DNA of 64,000 nucleotides, from assembly GCA_964019155.1 (NCBI GenBank), contig OZ025245.1, forward strand, positions 13,384,494-13,448,493, written 5' to 3'. The notes under the pieces were generated by a model. The model was not told the DNA's origin. It was given only the letters and a program-made list of their open reading frames with translations, and searched no databases. Source of the stretch: Osedax fenrisi (Eukaryota; Annelida; Polychaeta; Sabellida; Siboglinidae). This document shows positions 46,490 through 59,800 of this stretch, piece after piece (position 1 is the stretch's first letter; each line of letters opens with the position of its first letter). The translations under genes were made by a program, and so were the position numbers.

Positions 46490-47057
46490 AATTTTAGGAC
46501 ATCTCTTTATTGCCTAAAATATCAAAGTTATATGAGAAAACTATTAAATATCGTTTAAATAACTTTCTGGAGAAATATAACATAATAAATAAGTCTCAAT
46601 ATGGTTTTAGATCAGGCATATCGACAGATGATACATTAGCTGATGTAACAGAATCTATTAATGACAATCTGAAAAAAATTAAAATGTGCGGCAGTATCGA
46701 TTGATCTGAAAATGGCTTTTGATACAATTGATCATGATGTTTTATATCAAAAACTTGAACATGTTACAAATACCATAATGCATTATGGTATTCGTGGTTT
46801 AGCATTGAATCTATTTTAAAAGTATTTATCGAATAGAAGTAAATGTGTTGAATATGATAACTATTTATCGTGTTTCATTAACGTTTACTGGAGTATCCCA
46901 AGGTTCAGTTTTTGGATCTATTTTATTTTAAATATATACAAATGACCTACAAAATATATCAACACATTATATAGATATACTTTATGCGGACGATATAAAT
47001 TTAATATTTTCAAGTAGGACTACTTAATCTAGATTAAATATTCTTACGAATATAGAG

Positions 47058-47058
<1 letters not shown>
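46490..47058 (+). pseudogene. LINE reverse transcriptase remnant
   Basis: Reads LPKISKLYEKTIKYRLNNFL, NIINKSQYGFRSGISTDDTL, then after a shift near 46690 VSIDLKMAFDTIDHDVLYQK. A palindrome interrupts; then HYGIRGLALNLF, YLSNRSKCVEYDNYL, a degraded GVPQGS...LGSILF, IYTNDLQNIS and catalytic ILYADDINLIFSS. It ends at an (AT)n tract (47059-47096). Jockey/I-like polymerase with several breaks. Confidence 0.75.
46769..46792. repeat. 24-bp perfect palindrome inside the LINE
   Basis: AATACCATAATG followed by its exact complement. The right half is real polymerase coding (HYGIR), so the left half is an inverted extra copy. Confidence 0.85.
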
Positions 47059-47101
<43 letters not shown>

Positions 47102-47203
47102 ATTGTTATTGTTATTTTTATTTAGTGGAGTCCTTTCATCCCATCCAGGAACTTAGATGAAGTTTTCACTTATAACCATATATTTCTCTAATGTCCCTTC
47201 GAA

Positions 47204-47272
<69 letters not shown>

Positions 47273-47733
47273 AAACAATACAAATAGACTCCTCAAAACC
47301 ATAGACTTATAATTTTATAAATAACTGCAGATATTTACATTTGCACATGTTAGGAGCCCAGAAAAAATACAATATAAATAGTAACGTTTTTTAAAGTGTT
47401 TTGATTTATAGTTTATTGAGTTCTTGATAAACACTAGAAAAAATATATACAAATAAAATACAAAATTATATAAGTAAGTTTTTAAATAAATACATAATTA
47501 CACAATGTACATATCCTAGTAAATACTATGATAACTTTAATGATAATTGTTTAAATAATGTTAGATTATATTTATATATATATTATTATTACAAATTATA
47601 TATTTAAAAATATAAATAAATATAATGAAATAAGTTAGTTATAATACAATATACATATGAATTGTAATTCGCACATCGTATAGATACTCCAGAAATGAAT
47701 TCATAATATATTTAGGTTGGATATTTAATATTT

Positions 47734-47786
<53 letters not shown>

Positions 47787-48470
47787 TATATATATAGACT
47801 ATATATAAACTATATATATATTGATACTATATATAAGTTATATCAGAAACTATATGATGGTTTCATATAATATTGTTATAGGCATATTCCAAAATGCGAA
47901 TGTGCTAATAAATTTATTTTATTATAATACGTATATTACATAAAATATATTAATTGTTAACGATATTATTAAAATATAGTATTACATTTGAGCATATATT
48001 CTAAACCTAATAATTAACATATTTTAATTTGATAAATTATATATTAATAGTGGTCGTAGTATTTATTGTTATTGTTTGTATACTATTCGCGTATATGAAT
48101 AAAAGGTTACTATTTTAAATTATATATATTATAAAACATATAATATATACATATAATTTTCTAACTGTATTAATGATTTGATCTATTGGTTTTCCTGTAA
48201 TTCTATTTATTTAGGTAAAATAGTACTAAACCTGATAGCAATATACTTTATGGGTATCTTTCTTAAATTACTCTTTCTCATCCATTCCTTATCTCACTTC
48301 ATATCTCAAACACTATCACCACTCTAGGCTTTAATATTAATAAGTACTTATTATATCATTAATGAATTAATTCGCATTGCTAATTAGTTACTGTGTAATA
48401 TAGGCTCGTTCTACGCTGACATTTAATTTAACTAAATATTATTACATTCACTAGTATTTAGTGGACTTAG
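47059..48470. other. AT-rich stretch with several (AT)n arrays
   Basis: (AT)n at 47059-47096, 47207-47270 and 47740-47782, and (TTATTG)n-like at 47095-47125. The sequence between the first two arrays (47126-47205) is of ordinary composition and may be another LINE tail. No gene seen. Confidence 0.5.
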
Positions 48471-48479
48471 GTACTTATT

Positions 48480-49050
48480 GTAATTCACTTTTTATTAACA
48501 TTCCGCAAAAATTGATAACAAAAATCGATTCAATACAACGTAGATTTATTCGAATATTATGTAAGCTTAAGCGTATACTGATTTAACTATACCTATCCAT
48601 TCCATAATGGCGATTCTCTGATGGTTGAAGTTTCGAGATATATGTAAGTTTCGTCTTCTTCGAATTACTCATAAGACGATATATATAGGAGTTCCATATA
48701 TATCGTCAATACCTATCAAAGAGAGTCAGAATTCAGTCTACTAATCGTCCGAGTCGCAAACGTGAGCTGATGAATCTATATGTGCTGTTTGTCTCATCTA
48801 TTTATGCAGATGCTGCTTTCACTGTTGCTGCTCCGAAGAACTGTAACATTCTTCCCGATAACTTACGGACCATATCATCTGTTATTACTTTCAAATGTCG
48901 AATATATCAACATATGTTATCATTATAATGTATTCTTTTAAAATGTATTATTATTATTATATTTATTTATTTATTTGTTTTATTATATCAACTTGAGGCA
49001 TATAAACTTCTATCGTTTTCATTGATTCAATAAACCTTTATATTATTATT
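48480..49050 (+). pseudogene. LINE 3' end (C-terminus of reverse transcriptase)
   Basis: Reads KLITKIDSIQRRFIRILCKL, then in other frames RVRIQSTNRPSRKRELMNLY and DAAFTVAAPKNCNILPDNLR, VITFKCRIYQHML, stop. This is the CR1/Jockey-type C-terminal block. The 3' UTR ends AATAAACCTTTATATTATTA, an (ATT)n tail. Several frameshifts. Confidence 0.7.
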
Positions 49051-49059
49051 ATTAATATA

Positions 49060-49064
<5 letters not shown>

Positions 49065-49102
<38 letters not shown>
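49065..49102. repeat. (AT)n microsatellite
   Basis: About 18 AT units. Confidence 0.85.
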
Positions 49103-49105
<3 letters not shown>

Positions 49106-49116
49106 TATATATATTA

Positions 49117-49253
49117 TTTTATTTATTTAAGAATATATAAAATTGAAAGTATGAAGTTAAAATATTTACTACAAATAGCATACGTATATAACAATACAAA
49201 ATAATAACAATATAACATATTATTATATATATATATAGTTATATATATAACTT
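49117..49253 (-). mobile_element. Diverged short LINE 3' end
   Basis: Resembles 23299-23452 (TTTATTTAAG, GAAAGTATGAAGT, AAATATTTACTA, CATACGTATA, AACTTTTTAC) with many differences and an (AT)n insertion. Confidence 0.5.
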
Positions 49254-50599
49254 TTTACAATTAATTAGCGTAACAAATAAACGTAAAATAATTTGAAATA
49301 AATAATATACATTATTTTGTAAATTAGAGTAATAACATATTTGGAAAATTACCTAATTTGTTAACCATTTAATTGTAATACAATTTAAATTATATTTTAA
49401 TATTTTGTATGTAAATTTATTTCTGAAATTATATATAAAAAACAAATAAATTATATGAAAACCAAATAAATAATAATATATATAAAAATCAAATAAATAA
49501 TAATATAATATTAATATTTTTTTAAACAACTATTTCGTGACACATTAAGTTGACTAACTTCTTAGGTTCACAAGCCCTGTAAAATGATATATACTTTTTA
49601 TATATTTATATATCAACATAGATAATTTATAATATAATATAACTATTGTATTACTATAGTTATTATTATTTTAACCTATTTGGGTAATATTTAACAGTTA
49701 CAATTGTTAATTATTTTCAGGAAACAACCTTGTTTAGATCAAATAAATATAAAAAAGTTAGTTATAATATCTATTTATTATATATATATATATATAAGTC
49801 AGTATTTGGTATAATAACCTGGATATATATTTAAACAAAGATTATGATATTCCGTTGAAAAAAAATGATGAGTATATTAAAAACAAATTAACTAACGAAA
49901 GTTTTTAAATTGTAATGGTAAAATTTAGTTATTATAAAACCATAAAAAAAACATTTTTATAAATAAATTTAAATGTATATTACCTATAAGTAACATATAC
50001 TTAGGTACAGGTAATATAATATAAATTGTTAAGTCTGAGATAACGTAAGATAAGCATGACCCAATAAACAATACACTACAATCATAGTTATAGCTAAGTG
50101 TATACACTTGCCACAATAATAACATATTTTACTATGTCAATATTAATGCAAACTTAAGAAATCGGATTTATATTCATTAAGTAAACCCTATCATCTAATT
50201 GAATATAAAACTAAATAATTTTCATATCACCAAATTTAAAATCGCTACATTTTATAGAAGCCTTATTTTAAATTTAAATAATAAATAATATTTAGTATAT
50301 TATGTATTAAATAATTGAAGTATAATGTTATTAATGTATACATTTTACTGTACTCATAATTCAAATTTCATCATTATTAAATAATATAAAAAATAGTAAT
50401 TGAAAGAAATAAAAATATGAAAGAGTATAAATATTAAATATTATATGTAATCTTAATTATATTATATAAATATAAAAATATAAAAATAAAAAATAAAATA
50501 ATAAATAGTGATACAAATTACAATATAAATATTTGAATTATAAAAATTATATTACTCTAAATATAATTTTATCTTCAGACATGTTCTATTTCAGAAATA
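49254..50599. other. AT-rich spacer
   Basis: No coding motif recognised. The last 70 bases or so before 50600 resemble the bases before 41558. Confidence 0.5.
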
Positions 50600-51447
50600 T
50601 AGGGGAAAGTAACCGAATACGGACACTCGGTATCTCAGAAACCATAAATCCTACAAAAAAATGTTTAATGAATAAAATATTCATAATTATATAAATAGTC
50701 TAAAAAATATTTGTTATCATTAAATTATTCAAAATATTGCTGATATATCCAATAAACTGATTTTTTATTACGTTTTTAAATTTATGAACACAAATTTCAA
50801 CTTAAAACCTTCTCAAGGATATACAAATGTATCGATATAAAATATAAAACATAGAAAGAAAAAGAAAGCATTATAAAATTATATATATATAATTTCTATA
50901 TTCATTAAGTTATAATCATATATTTTGCGGTCATATAAGTCCCTAATACGGACATCATATAACCAATCAGCGCGCAGCGTATGATTTATTCTGATTTTCA
51001 TAAAAATCGCGTGCGTTATAATATTAATACAAATTTAATCTAATTTTTTATTATTTAGATTAAATTAAAATTGTATTATTTATTAAAAAAATAAAAAAAT
51101 AAAAAAATAAAAAAATTATTAACTAATTAAATTTGAATAAATTGATCATAAAATTAATTATAAATAATGTAATTGTAATTTGTCTGATTTATTCATCAAT
51201 AATATAGAGCTTATCTAGTGGTATATAGGGTGTCCGTATTATAACATGGGGTGTCCGTATTCGGACATAGGTACTGAATACGGACAACCCGTTATCTATG
51301 GAATTAAAAGATTAAATACAATTTTAAAATCACATTAATATCTATAATCATATAATATTAACATATTGTAATTTTTGAATAAAAATAATGAGCCATACAT
51401 TGTTAAGACCATTTATTAAAATGTCCGTATCAGGTTTCTTTCCCCTA
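50600..51447 (+). mobile_element. MITE with GGGGAAAGTAACC-type ends, copy B
   Basis: Left end TAGGGGAAAGTAACCGAATA; right end, inverted, TAGGGGAAAGAAACCTGATA. It closely parallels copy A over its whole length, including CCAATCAGCG, ATCGCGTGCGTTAT and the inverted cluster at 51230-51290 (GGTGTCCGTATT...GAATACGGACA). No coding. Confidence 0.8.
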
Positions 51448-52217
51448 TTAATACAAATACATTTTTGCATATCTTTATATCTATATGATAATTCATAGTT
51501 GATACATATGCTATTATAAGACAATAATAATGAAACCTACATATTAATAATTTATAAAATAATAAAAATTCTAGAAATATTATAATAAGTATATATACAT
51601 TACAATCTTATAATAGCTATATATTAACATCTAATTAGATATGTTATTATGTCTGAATAGGCGTTTATGATAAAGTTCAATAGATAATATCTATTTGATA
51701 TTTAGTTTCAAAAATATAACATTATTTTTGTTAAATAGCAGACATATCGGTATATAAACAAAATGTATGATACATTAGAATATTATGATTATATATGAGT
51801 ATAATAAAAATATACAAATGATAATTTGAGGAAATAAAATAAAATAAAACAGGAGATATATCAGGTTAATACAATATATTTTGAGTATAAATGAGAATAT
51901 ATTTAATTTTAAATGATTTATACGATAATAAAATATATAATTATAACATGTTAAAGATTAAAAGTATATTTTATTGTAAGATAAAATTAAAATAAATAAA
52001 TGATAAATACAAATATTAACAAGGGTTAACGAATTCGTTACCCATACCAGAAGCCGAGGTAAAGTTACTGATTCTAGCACATTTCTTTATGCTAAACATC
52101 GTTCTAAACTTCAGGAACTTAGAAGTTAGAAAATACTTTTTTATATTGGCTATATGTTTTACCATATAGTAATTTCTATATATACCTACAAATACAATTA
52201 TGATATATATCATATAT

Positions 52218-52276
<59 letters not shown>

Positions 52277-52529
52277 CTTTTTAGCATTTTAAATCGTAAA
52301 TATAATCTAATATATATAAACCTAATTAATAGGTTAAATTATTGATTATTTGTTAGAATATTATATTTATAAATGAATATTTAAAAAATCTATAAATATT
52401 GTTATCAAAATAACATAATTTATTTAAAAGATATTGAATTAATTATACTGATTTTAATATAATATTAAAAAATATTTATTATTTTTAATAAATAATGTAT
52501 TTAAATAATTATATATATATATATTAAAT

Positions 52530-52571
<42 letters not shown>

Positions 52572-52572
52572 C

Positions 52573-52612
<40 letters not shown>

Positions 52613-52835
52613 GTTATTACTTTAGTGGTATAAATAGTAGTGGATCGGAATTACGCATTACTGAATTATTCGCCACGTGTATAACTGAACTGAATGACGA
52701 TGTGACTAAAGTTGACGGAGAGATGCTGTAGTCATTGTACAGTGTACACATTGTACAATGCACATGTGATATTTAAACGATTTATACTTAATATTAATCC
52801 GAATAAATTATGTATGCCTATTTAATATTGTATTA

Positions 52836-52867
<32 letters not shown>

Positions 52868-53555
52868 CATATACTATACTGATATATCACAAAGAGTAGG
52901 CTGAAAATCTAGATGATCATCAATAAATTCGAATTAATAATTAAACTTGACTAACCACCCATAAACTAGATTAAGGTGCGAGCGACTTTCGTTTCTAAAA
53001 AAAAATTATAAATCAATTTTTATTTTATCACATAATATATTATATAATTAAGTATCTTTCATTTAAAAAAAATCGTGGCCAAATTTGTAATATAACTATC
53101 AAATTTCGATGTGTTATGACACCTACTAGTGACTAGTCTGTCATCTTCTAAATTAATTAATAAAATGTATAATTATTGTAAGATAATAGGTAATACATTC
53201 CATTTTATGAATATAAGATCGATTTTAAATATTTAAAAACTCAATACAATTTAGAAATATCTTTGTTTGTTGACATTATATATAATATATATATTAAATA
53301 TAGGTTAGGTGATGATTTCATATGTTTATTTCCTGTTTTCAAATACAAACGATTAACGTCATTACATTATTGTACTACCGGAATAATTTTGTAATTCTAT
53401 TTTTAGTTTATATTTGTTTATATTAATTTGAAAAATATATGACTTTTATGAAAAATTACGTAAATTTTTGAATACAATACATATTAAATTTATAGTGTTT
53501 GTTTTAAGAATATAACATTATTTTATAATTAGAAAGTTGGTAATCATCAAATTCA
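51448..53555. other. AT-rich stretch with two small islands
   Basis: (AT)n runs at 52220-52272 and 52535-52612. A patch at 52018-52140 of ordinary composition is open in both directions but unrecognised. A 40-codon frame at 52620-52738 (YFSGINSSGSELRITELFAT... ending DGEML) looks coding-like but has no known domain. No gene claimed. Confidence 0.35.
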
Positions 53556-54365
53556 ATACACCGAAGTTAAACTCTCGAAGATTAACCGAAAATATTTGAA
53601 ACTCCTCGATCAACTTCAGAAGTTCATGAATTTGTCACCTCTAAATAATATCAGGATGCCAACGATAATTCGAATTACATATTGAGTTAACAATAACAGT
53701 TACTAAATAAATAACACCAATAACAGAGACAAGAATGGCAAGAAATACAAATAAAATTTGCGCAACATTAGTATAAATTTAAACAAATTCAATAAGAACT
53801 ACCACGGAAATATAATCAATACAGCAGAAAACCACACTCCTAAAAATCAAATAATACAAAAATATCACCAAAGAGAGCATCACCAACAAAACAAACAATA
53901 GCAGCATAAACAACTGCTGGAAAGACAATCAGTTCCTCAAAGAAACTAGTACACAATCATTAATACTTAATAACCGAGACAATTACCACATCCGTTGCAG
54001 AAGTGCCCTGCTAGAAATGTTCCCGCTGCACTTCCACTTACCAGTAGTTGTGGATATTCTAAGAGAAAACCGATACGAATACAATAGGCAAGTCCACCTA
54101 ATTACAGCGAGGCCACCCTTACTCATCTCCAACCACAACACCAGTGACAACTAATCAATCACCCATTCCTATTATCATGTCCGACCCAACCCAAATACCA
54201 AACTCGAATTAACTACTAACACCTCATCCACATAGTGTGTAATCCCTTCTACGACGAAGCCTGAAAATTCGACGACCTATGGATAAATACACTCCATGAT
54301 CACCTCTGAATCCCCGATGAAATAGCTGAATGTCACAAGCGCGTTGGATGTTATATATTGTACTG
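53556..54365 (+). other. Unassigned island with strong strand asymmetry
   Basis: In contrast to its surroundings this block is rich in A and C and poor in G and T on the plus strand, especially 53700-54200. Possible former coding includes YHIRCRSALLEMFPLHFHLP and VVVDILRENRYEYNRQVHLI (about 53985-54100), interrupted by stops further on. It may be a decayed ORF1 of a retroelement or a decayed host exon. The hAT at 54374 inserted directly after it. Confidence 0.3.
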
Positions 54366-54373
54366 GTTACCAG
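54366..54373. repeat. Left 8-bp target duplication, GTTACCAG
   Basis: Identical to 61704-61711 on the far side of the outer hAT. Confidence 0.9.
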
Positions 54374-54591
54374 CAGGGCCGGCTTAAGCATACTATGGGC
54401 CCCTGGCAAAAAAAACGTATGTGCCCCATAATAATTGAATAACATATTAAATGGGCCATTTTAGCAAAAACTAATATTTATAACTCTTCAATTTTATCAT
54501 ATATTATCATTATACTAATTATTTTGTAATTTGTTTGTATACTTTAATCAACTCATCATAATAATTTCTTTTCTCGCATATATATTTAGAG

Positions 54592-54868
54592 CAGTGGTTC
54601 CCAACCTTTTTTCACCGTGACCCTTTTTTTTAATTCTTAATTAAAAAATATACCATGACCTAATGAACATTTTATTTTGTTATTATTGTACTTTAATCAT
54701 AACATAATCATATAAACATTAATATACATATATTTAAATATATATTTCCATCTTAAATTTTTCTCATCCATAAATCCAATTTGCATATAAAAGCATTTAT
54801 ATTATTTTTTAGAAATTGACTCATGACCTACAAAAAATACTCAATGACCCATAGGTTGGGAACCACTG
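54592..54868. mobile_element. 277-bp hAT MITE
   Basis: Left end CAGTGGTTCCCAACCTTTTT; right end, inverted, CAGTGGTTCCCAACCTATGG. Flanking octamers ATTTAGAG and ATTTATAG match at 7 of 8 positions and fit the hAT consensus nTnnnnAn. GACCC motifs lie near both ends. No coding. The termini are of the same type as the ZBED5-like hAT at 27818, which could have supplied transposase. Confidence 0.85.
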
Positions 54869-55079
54869 ATTTATAGAGTGCAAACATATTTGTATTACCG
54901 CTATTATCTCAATGTAATCTAATTGCAATACTTTTCTCATCGACTTTATACTACAAAGTAATTAGTTCAACGGTTTTCATGATATTGAAGTCTCAAATTC
55001 TTGCATTTTATTGAATAAATACGTTGACTCTAGTAATGTAATTTACGTTATATTTTAACATATATAATATCAGATATAA

Positions 55080-55450
55080 ATTATGTAATTATAAGAAGTC
55101 CACAAGAGAGTGCACTAACAGAATCTGCTTGCGATCACCATTTTATATTCGATAATGCTTTTAATAAAAAATATTATATTCTTCTTTAATCTAGATGTAA
55201 ATATATTCTTTATATAGTTTGGCTAAATAAATTATATTGATTTGGGATGAAGTCAAAGAATATTGCTACACTTTTCGAAGATTTAACGGCATTTTGCCCA
55301 ACCAGATTTAAGGAATACACAGTGTAGATATGTGGATCCATATTGACCATAGTCCATTAATGGACTATGGTATATTATAATATATTTCATGTCGTTGAAT
55401 CTTCCAGAGATATTGCTGGCATTTTCATAACTTTGAGCTCTATAATCTAT
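55080..55450 (-). pseudogene. hAT transposase remnant (DUF4371) of the outer element
   Basis: Minus strand: AQSYENASNISGRFNDMK (family RGQSYDNASNMSG), then after a palindrome NLVGQNAVKSSKSVAIFFDF and IPNQYNLFS, then LKALSNIKW-SQADSVSALL (family L..TRWSC.ADA..AL). Frameshifts and a stop are present. N-terminal parts would lie to the right of the gypsy insertion but are not recognisable. Confidence 0.75.
55346..55371. repeat. 26-bp perfect palindrome inside the transposase
   Basis: ACCATAGTCCATT followed by its exact complement, between two recognisable transposase motifs. Confidence 0.9.
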
Positions 55451-56058
55451 TATAATTATATTTTTATTTAAAAAATGCTAATAGATCGGTAGCTAAATAT
55501 TGACCGATGTGATAAATTATCAGTGATAATGAATCTCAACATACAATCGTAAATCAATAAATACTTATATAATAATAGTACCTAATTTGATATAAATAAC
55601 GATAATTGTTGTTACCTACCTACATCATGTAGGCTACATGTGATATATCTGGAATTGAATACACTGATATATAATATAATATTTTGAATTTTGTATTTCT
55701 TCAATTATGTAGTTATCAGTTACCTATTCTCCAATACGAATATCGCCATTGTGTGTATTTATTTGTAAATAGATAGATGAGGGTGATGTCAATCTAACAT
55801 TCATTTGTAAGTAATAGGTGGATAATTGCAAAAATGCCTTTAGTATTATATTTATGTTATATATATATATTTATAAATAATATCTGTTTCAATAAATATA
55901 ATATCTTTCTGTAATAATAGTATGTTGAAAAAGATAATCATTTTATGTACATAATTCCCTTTCATCAATAGACATTATTAAAAATACTATAGGAATAACC
56001 TAAAGCAGAATAATCCTATTTAAATTAAAACTATTATATATATATATATATATATTAT

Positions 56059-56295
56059 TGTAGTAATATTGAATACGCCTACTATACATATATAGCGTGA
56101 CTAAGCCACGCCCATTACAAATGACTTACGACTCACTTACTACTTAATGCACAACTAATAAACACCTATACCTAATTATATATATATTATCTATCATAAT
56201 ACAAGATACGAGATACGGCACTTCCAGATAAGGTTAGCCACGTATATATGTATAGTAGGCTATATTAACTCATATTCAATATCATAAATACTACA
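56059..56295 (+). repeat. 5' LTR
   Basis: 237 bp, starts TGTAGTAATATTGAATACG, ends AAATACTACA. Contains AATAAA at 56157-56162 as a possible polyadenylation signal. Confidence 0.95.
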
Positions 56296-56312
56296 TGGTG
56301 ACAGCGGTCAAG
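56296..56312 (+). promoter_or_regulatory. Primer-binding site
   Basis: TGGTGACAGCGGTCAAG directly after the LTR. TGG pairs with the CCA end of a tRNA; which tRNA cannot be told from this window. Confidence 0.7.
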
Positions 56313-56831
56313 TTATACTAATTAATATATTATTGTTGTATATAATATTTTACTATTTAGTTAACCGTACCTAAAATCGTTATACATATAAAAAGTACAT
56401 ATTATACTTTATTACACGTTGAAAATATATATATTAGTTATATAAATATATATAGTGCATGTAAAAATATTATTTATTATATATCGCGTACATATTATAA
56501 TCATATGGAAAATTACCAAATTAGAGAAAATTAAAAAAAAAAAAAAAAAAAAATCCAATTATAAAAAAAAAAATAAAATAAAATTTCGATAAATTTAATT
56601 CGTTAATTTTCAAACAAAAGAATTATAAATTCTATAGAAAACGAATGATTTATTTTAATTGCTGATTTTAATTGCTGATTTATATATATTCTAGAAACAT
56701 TGAAGTTATATTAGATTTATATTGGATTTATTTATATCAATATTTATATAAAATTATATAAATCTTTAAAATTATATAAAATTATATAAATCTATAAAAT
56801 TATATAAAATTATATATATAGATTTAATACA
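56313..56831 (+). other. Gypsy leader
   Basis: AT-rich untranslated leader with a poly(A)-like run at 56531-56577 and tandem AAAATTATAT motifs near 56755-56820, just before the gag start. Confidence 0.6.
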
Positions 56832-59800
56832 ATGTTAGATAGAATACCTAATGCTTTAGACGTAAGCAAAGGACCCACAGAATGGAAAAGGTGGAAACAA
56901 AATTATGAGATTTATGCATGTGCAAATGAATTAGAGAAAAAGTCAAGTAAAGTCCAAATAGCTAACTTCCTATATGCGATAGGAGAAGATGCAGTAGACG
57001 TCTATAATTCATTTGATATTGAACAAAAATATGACAAAGACAATAAAGAAAGTGAACTAAAAATAGAAACTATAATGGACAAATTCGATAGCCATTTCAT
57101 ACCTAAAGTGAATACTACTTATGAAAGGTATTGCTTTTTTAAAAGACAACAACTAATAGATGAAAATATTGAAAGTTATTACAGTTGTATAAAGATATTA
57201 GCAAAATCATGTGCCTTTAAAGACATGAAGGAGTCCCTTATTAGAGACAAAATAATAATCGGTATGAATGACGAAACACTCAGACAGAGGTTTTTACAAG
57301 AATCTTGCAGCAAAGAATTAACGGCAGAACAAATAGTCGAATCATGCAAGATGAAACAGATATCACGACAGCAGAATGAAGAAATTACTAGAAAACCGAC
57401 TATAGAATACGTGAAGACTGATTACAAGAAGAAAGAATACAAGAAAGAATTCAAGAATAAAGATTACGAATACAAGAAACCAGCAGAGCGAAAGACTTGT
57501 GGTAAATGCGGAAGGACGCATGAATTTAGAAACTGTCCAGCATATAAGTCGAAATGCCATAAATGCAACAAAGAGGGACATTGGACAAAGCTATGCAGAA
57601 AACCAAGTGAACGAGCACATACAAAAACTTATGAGAATTACGAAGTTAAAACAAGTATAGATACTAAGAAGCCGACAGGAAATTATAAGTTCCTAGGAGA
57701 AATAAAGGTTCCAGATATTAAATCATGGACAAAATTAATAAAAGTCAAAGCGACAGGATTTAACCAAACATGTGAGTTTAAAATAGACACGGGAGCAAGC
57801 GCAACTATTCTCCCTTATAATAGAAAGTTACCCGAACTTATAAAAAGTAACATAGAACTGAGAGGACCAGGAATGGTGTCATTAGAGATAGTTGGAATGT
57901 TTACGGCCGAAATGACGTACAAAGAAAGTACAATAAGAGAAAATATCTACGTATTAAAAAACCAACACATTGGTTTATTATCGAGAAACATGTATATTAA
58001 ATTAGGACTGGTAAAACTAATAGGAGAAATTCACCCACATAAAGAATTATTTGAAGGACTAGGGGAATTAAAAAGAAAATATAAAATCCAAATCAAGAAG
58101 GAAGCGAAACCATATTCCATTTACGTACCAAGACCCGTACCAATACATTTACAAACGCGAGTTAAAGAAGAACTTGATAAAATGATAAAGTTAGGAGTGA
58201 TAGAAGAAGCTATGTACCCAACTGAATGGTGTTGCCCTATGGTAGTGGCTATGAAGTCACATGGAAAGATCAGAATATGCAGTGATATGACAAAGTTAAA
58301 TGAGGCAGTAAAGCGTGAGTTGTACCCAATGGCCACCGTAGAAGTAAGCCTGGCAAAGATACAGGGACAAATATTCAGCAAACTCTATGCTAATGCAGGA
58401 TTTTGGCAAATTCCACTAGAGGAAGAATCCAAACCATTAACTGCGTTCCTAACACCGTGGGGACGATATGTATACAATAAGTTACCATTCGGGCTAACAT
58501 CTGCACCAGAAATATTCTGTAGAGAAATTGACAAGATATTGCACAATTGTAAAGGAGTCGTGATACATATGGACGACGTACTAATAATGGGTAAAGACCT
58601 AGAAGAACATGACGAGAACTTAAATGAAGTACTCAACCGCATAGAAGAGGCAGGAATGACACTAAATAAAGATAAATGTAAATTTAGAAAAGATGAAGTA
58701 GAATTCTTAGGATATAAGATAGGAAAACATGGTATCAAAGTAGGAGAGAAAATACAAGGTTTAAGAGATTTTCCGAGGCCAACTAATGTAAAAGGCGTGC
58801 GAAGCTTTCTAGGCCTGATAAATCAATATGCTAGATTCAGCGCAGAAATAGCAGAAACAAGCCATCCTATTAGAGAACTACTGAAGAAGAATATAGTATG
58901 GATATGGGAAGAAGCACAAGAAAACAGTTTTAGAAAAATGAAAGAACTTTTTGAGAAACCAACGATATTAGCATTCTTCGATATAAATAAAAAGAGTATA
59001 ATCACAACGGACGCATCAAACCAAGGTATAGGAGCTATTCTCTCACAGATAGATGAGAAAGGAAATAGACGAATGATAGCAGCGGCGAGCCGATCTCTTA
59101 CGGAAACCGAGAAAAACTATGCAGTAATAGAAAAGGAAGCATTAGGAGTCGTTTGGGGACTAGAAAAATTTAACTATTACGTAAACGGAGCAAATATAAC
59201 CATAGAAACAGATCATAAACGATTGATAACTTTATTTGGAAAGAAGGAAGTCGAGAAAATACCAATAAGAATACAGAGGTATAGATTAAGACTCATGAGA
59301 TATGTCATAGATATGAAATACATACAAGGGAAATTAAACATCGGAGCGGATGCACTTTCAAGATATCCAGGACAACGAGAAATTTCAAATATACTAGAAA
59401 TAGAAGTTAATGAATTAATAAAGAACACATTCAAACCAGGGAGTTCAATTAAATTACAAGAATTGAGACGCTTACAAGAAGCAGACCCAGTATTACAGTC
59501 AGTAAAAAAGAAGACAGAAGATGGATGGGAAAAGAGAGATTCTAAAGACGAAAAACTAAAAAGATATTATGAACATCAAGAAAGTATATCAATAATGAAA
59601 GATTGTTTAACGTACGAAAATAGACTTATTATACCTAAGAATCATATACAAGAGGTTATGAAGGAGATACACAGAGGACACCAAGGTATTAACAAATGCC
59701 AGGCAAGAGCTAGAAATAGCGTATGGTGGATAGGAATTAATAAGGACATCGAAAAAATGGTTAGAAATTGCTCGACATGTCAAATATATGGGCCAATAAT

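Noticed and set aside
51977..52222. 68-codon minus-strand open frame ending SGMGNEFVNPC
   Set aside because: Open in both directions and without any recognisable domain; kept only as an unassigned patch.
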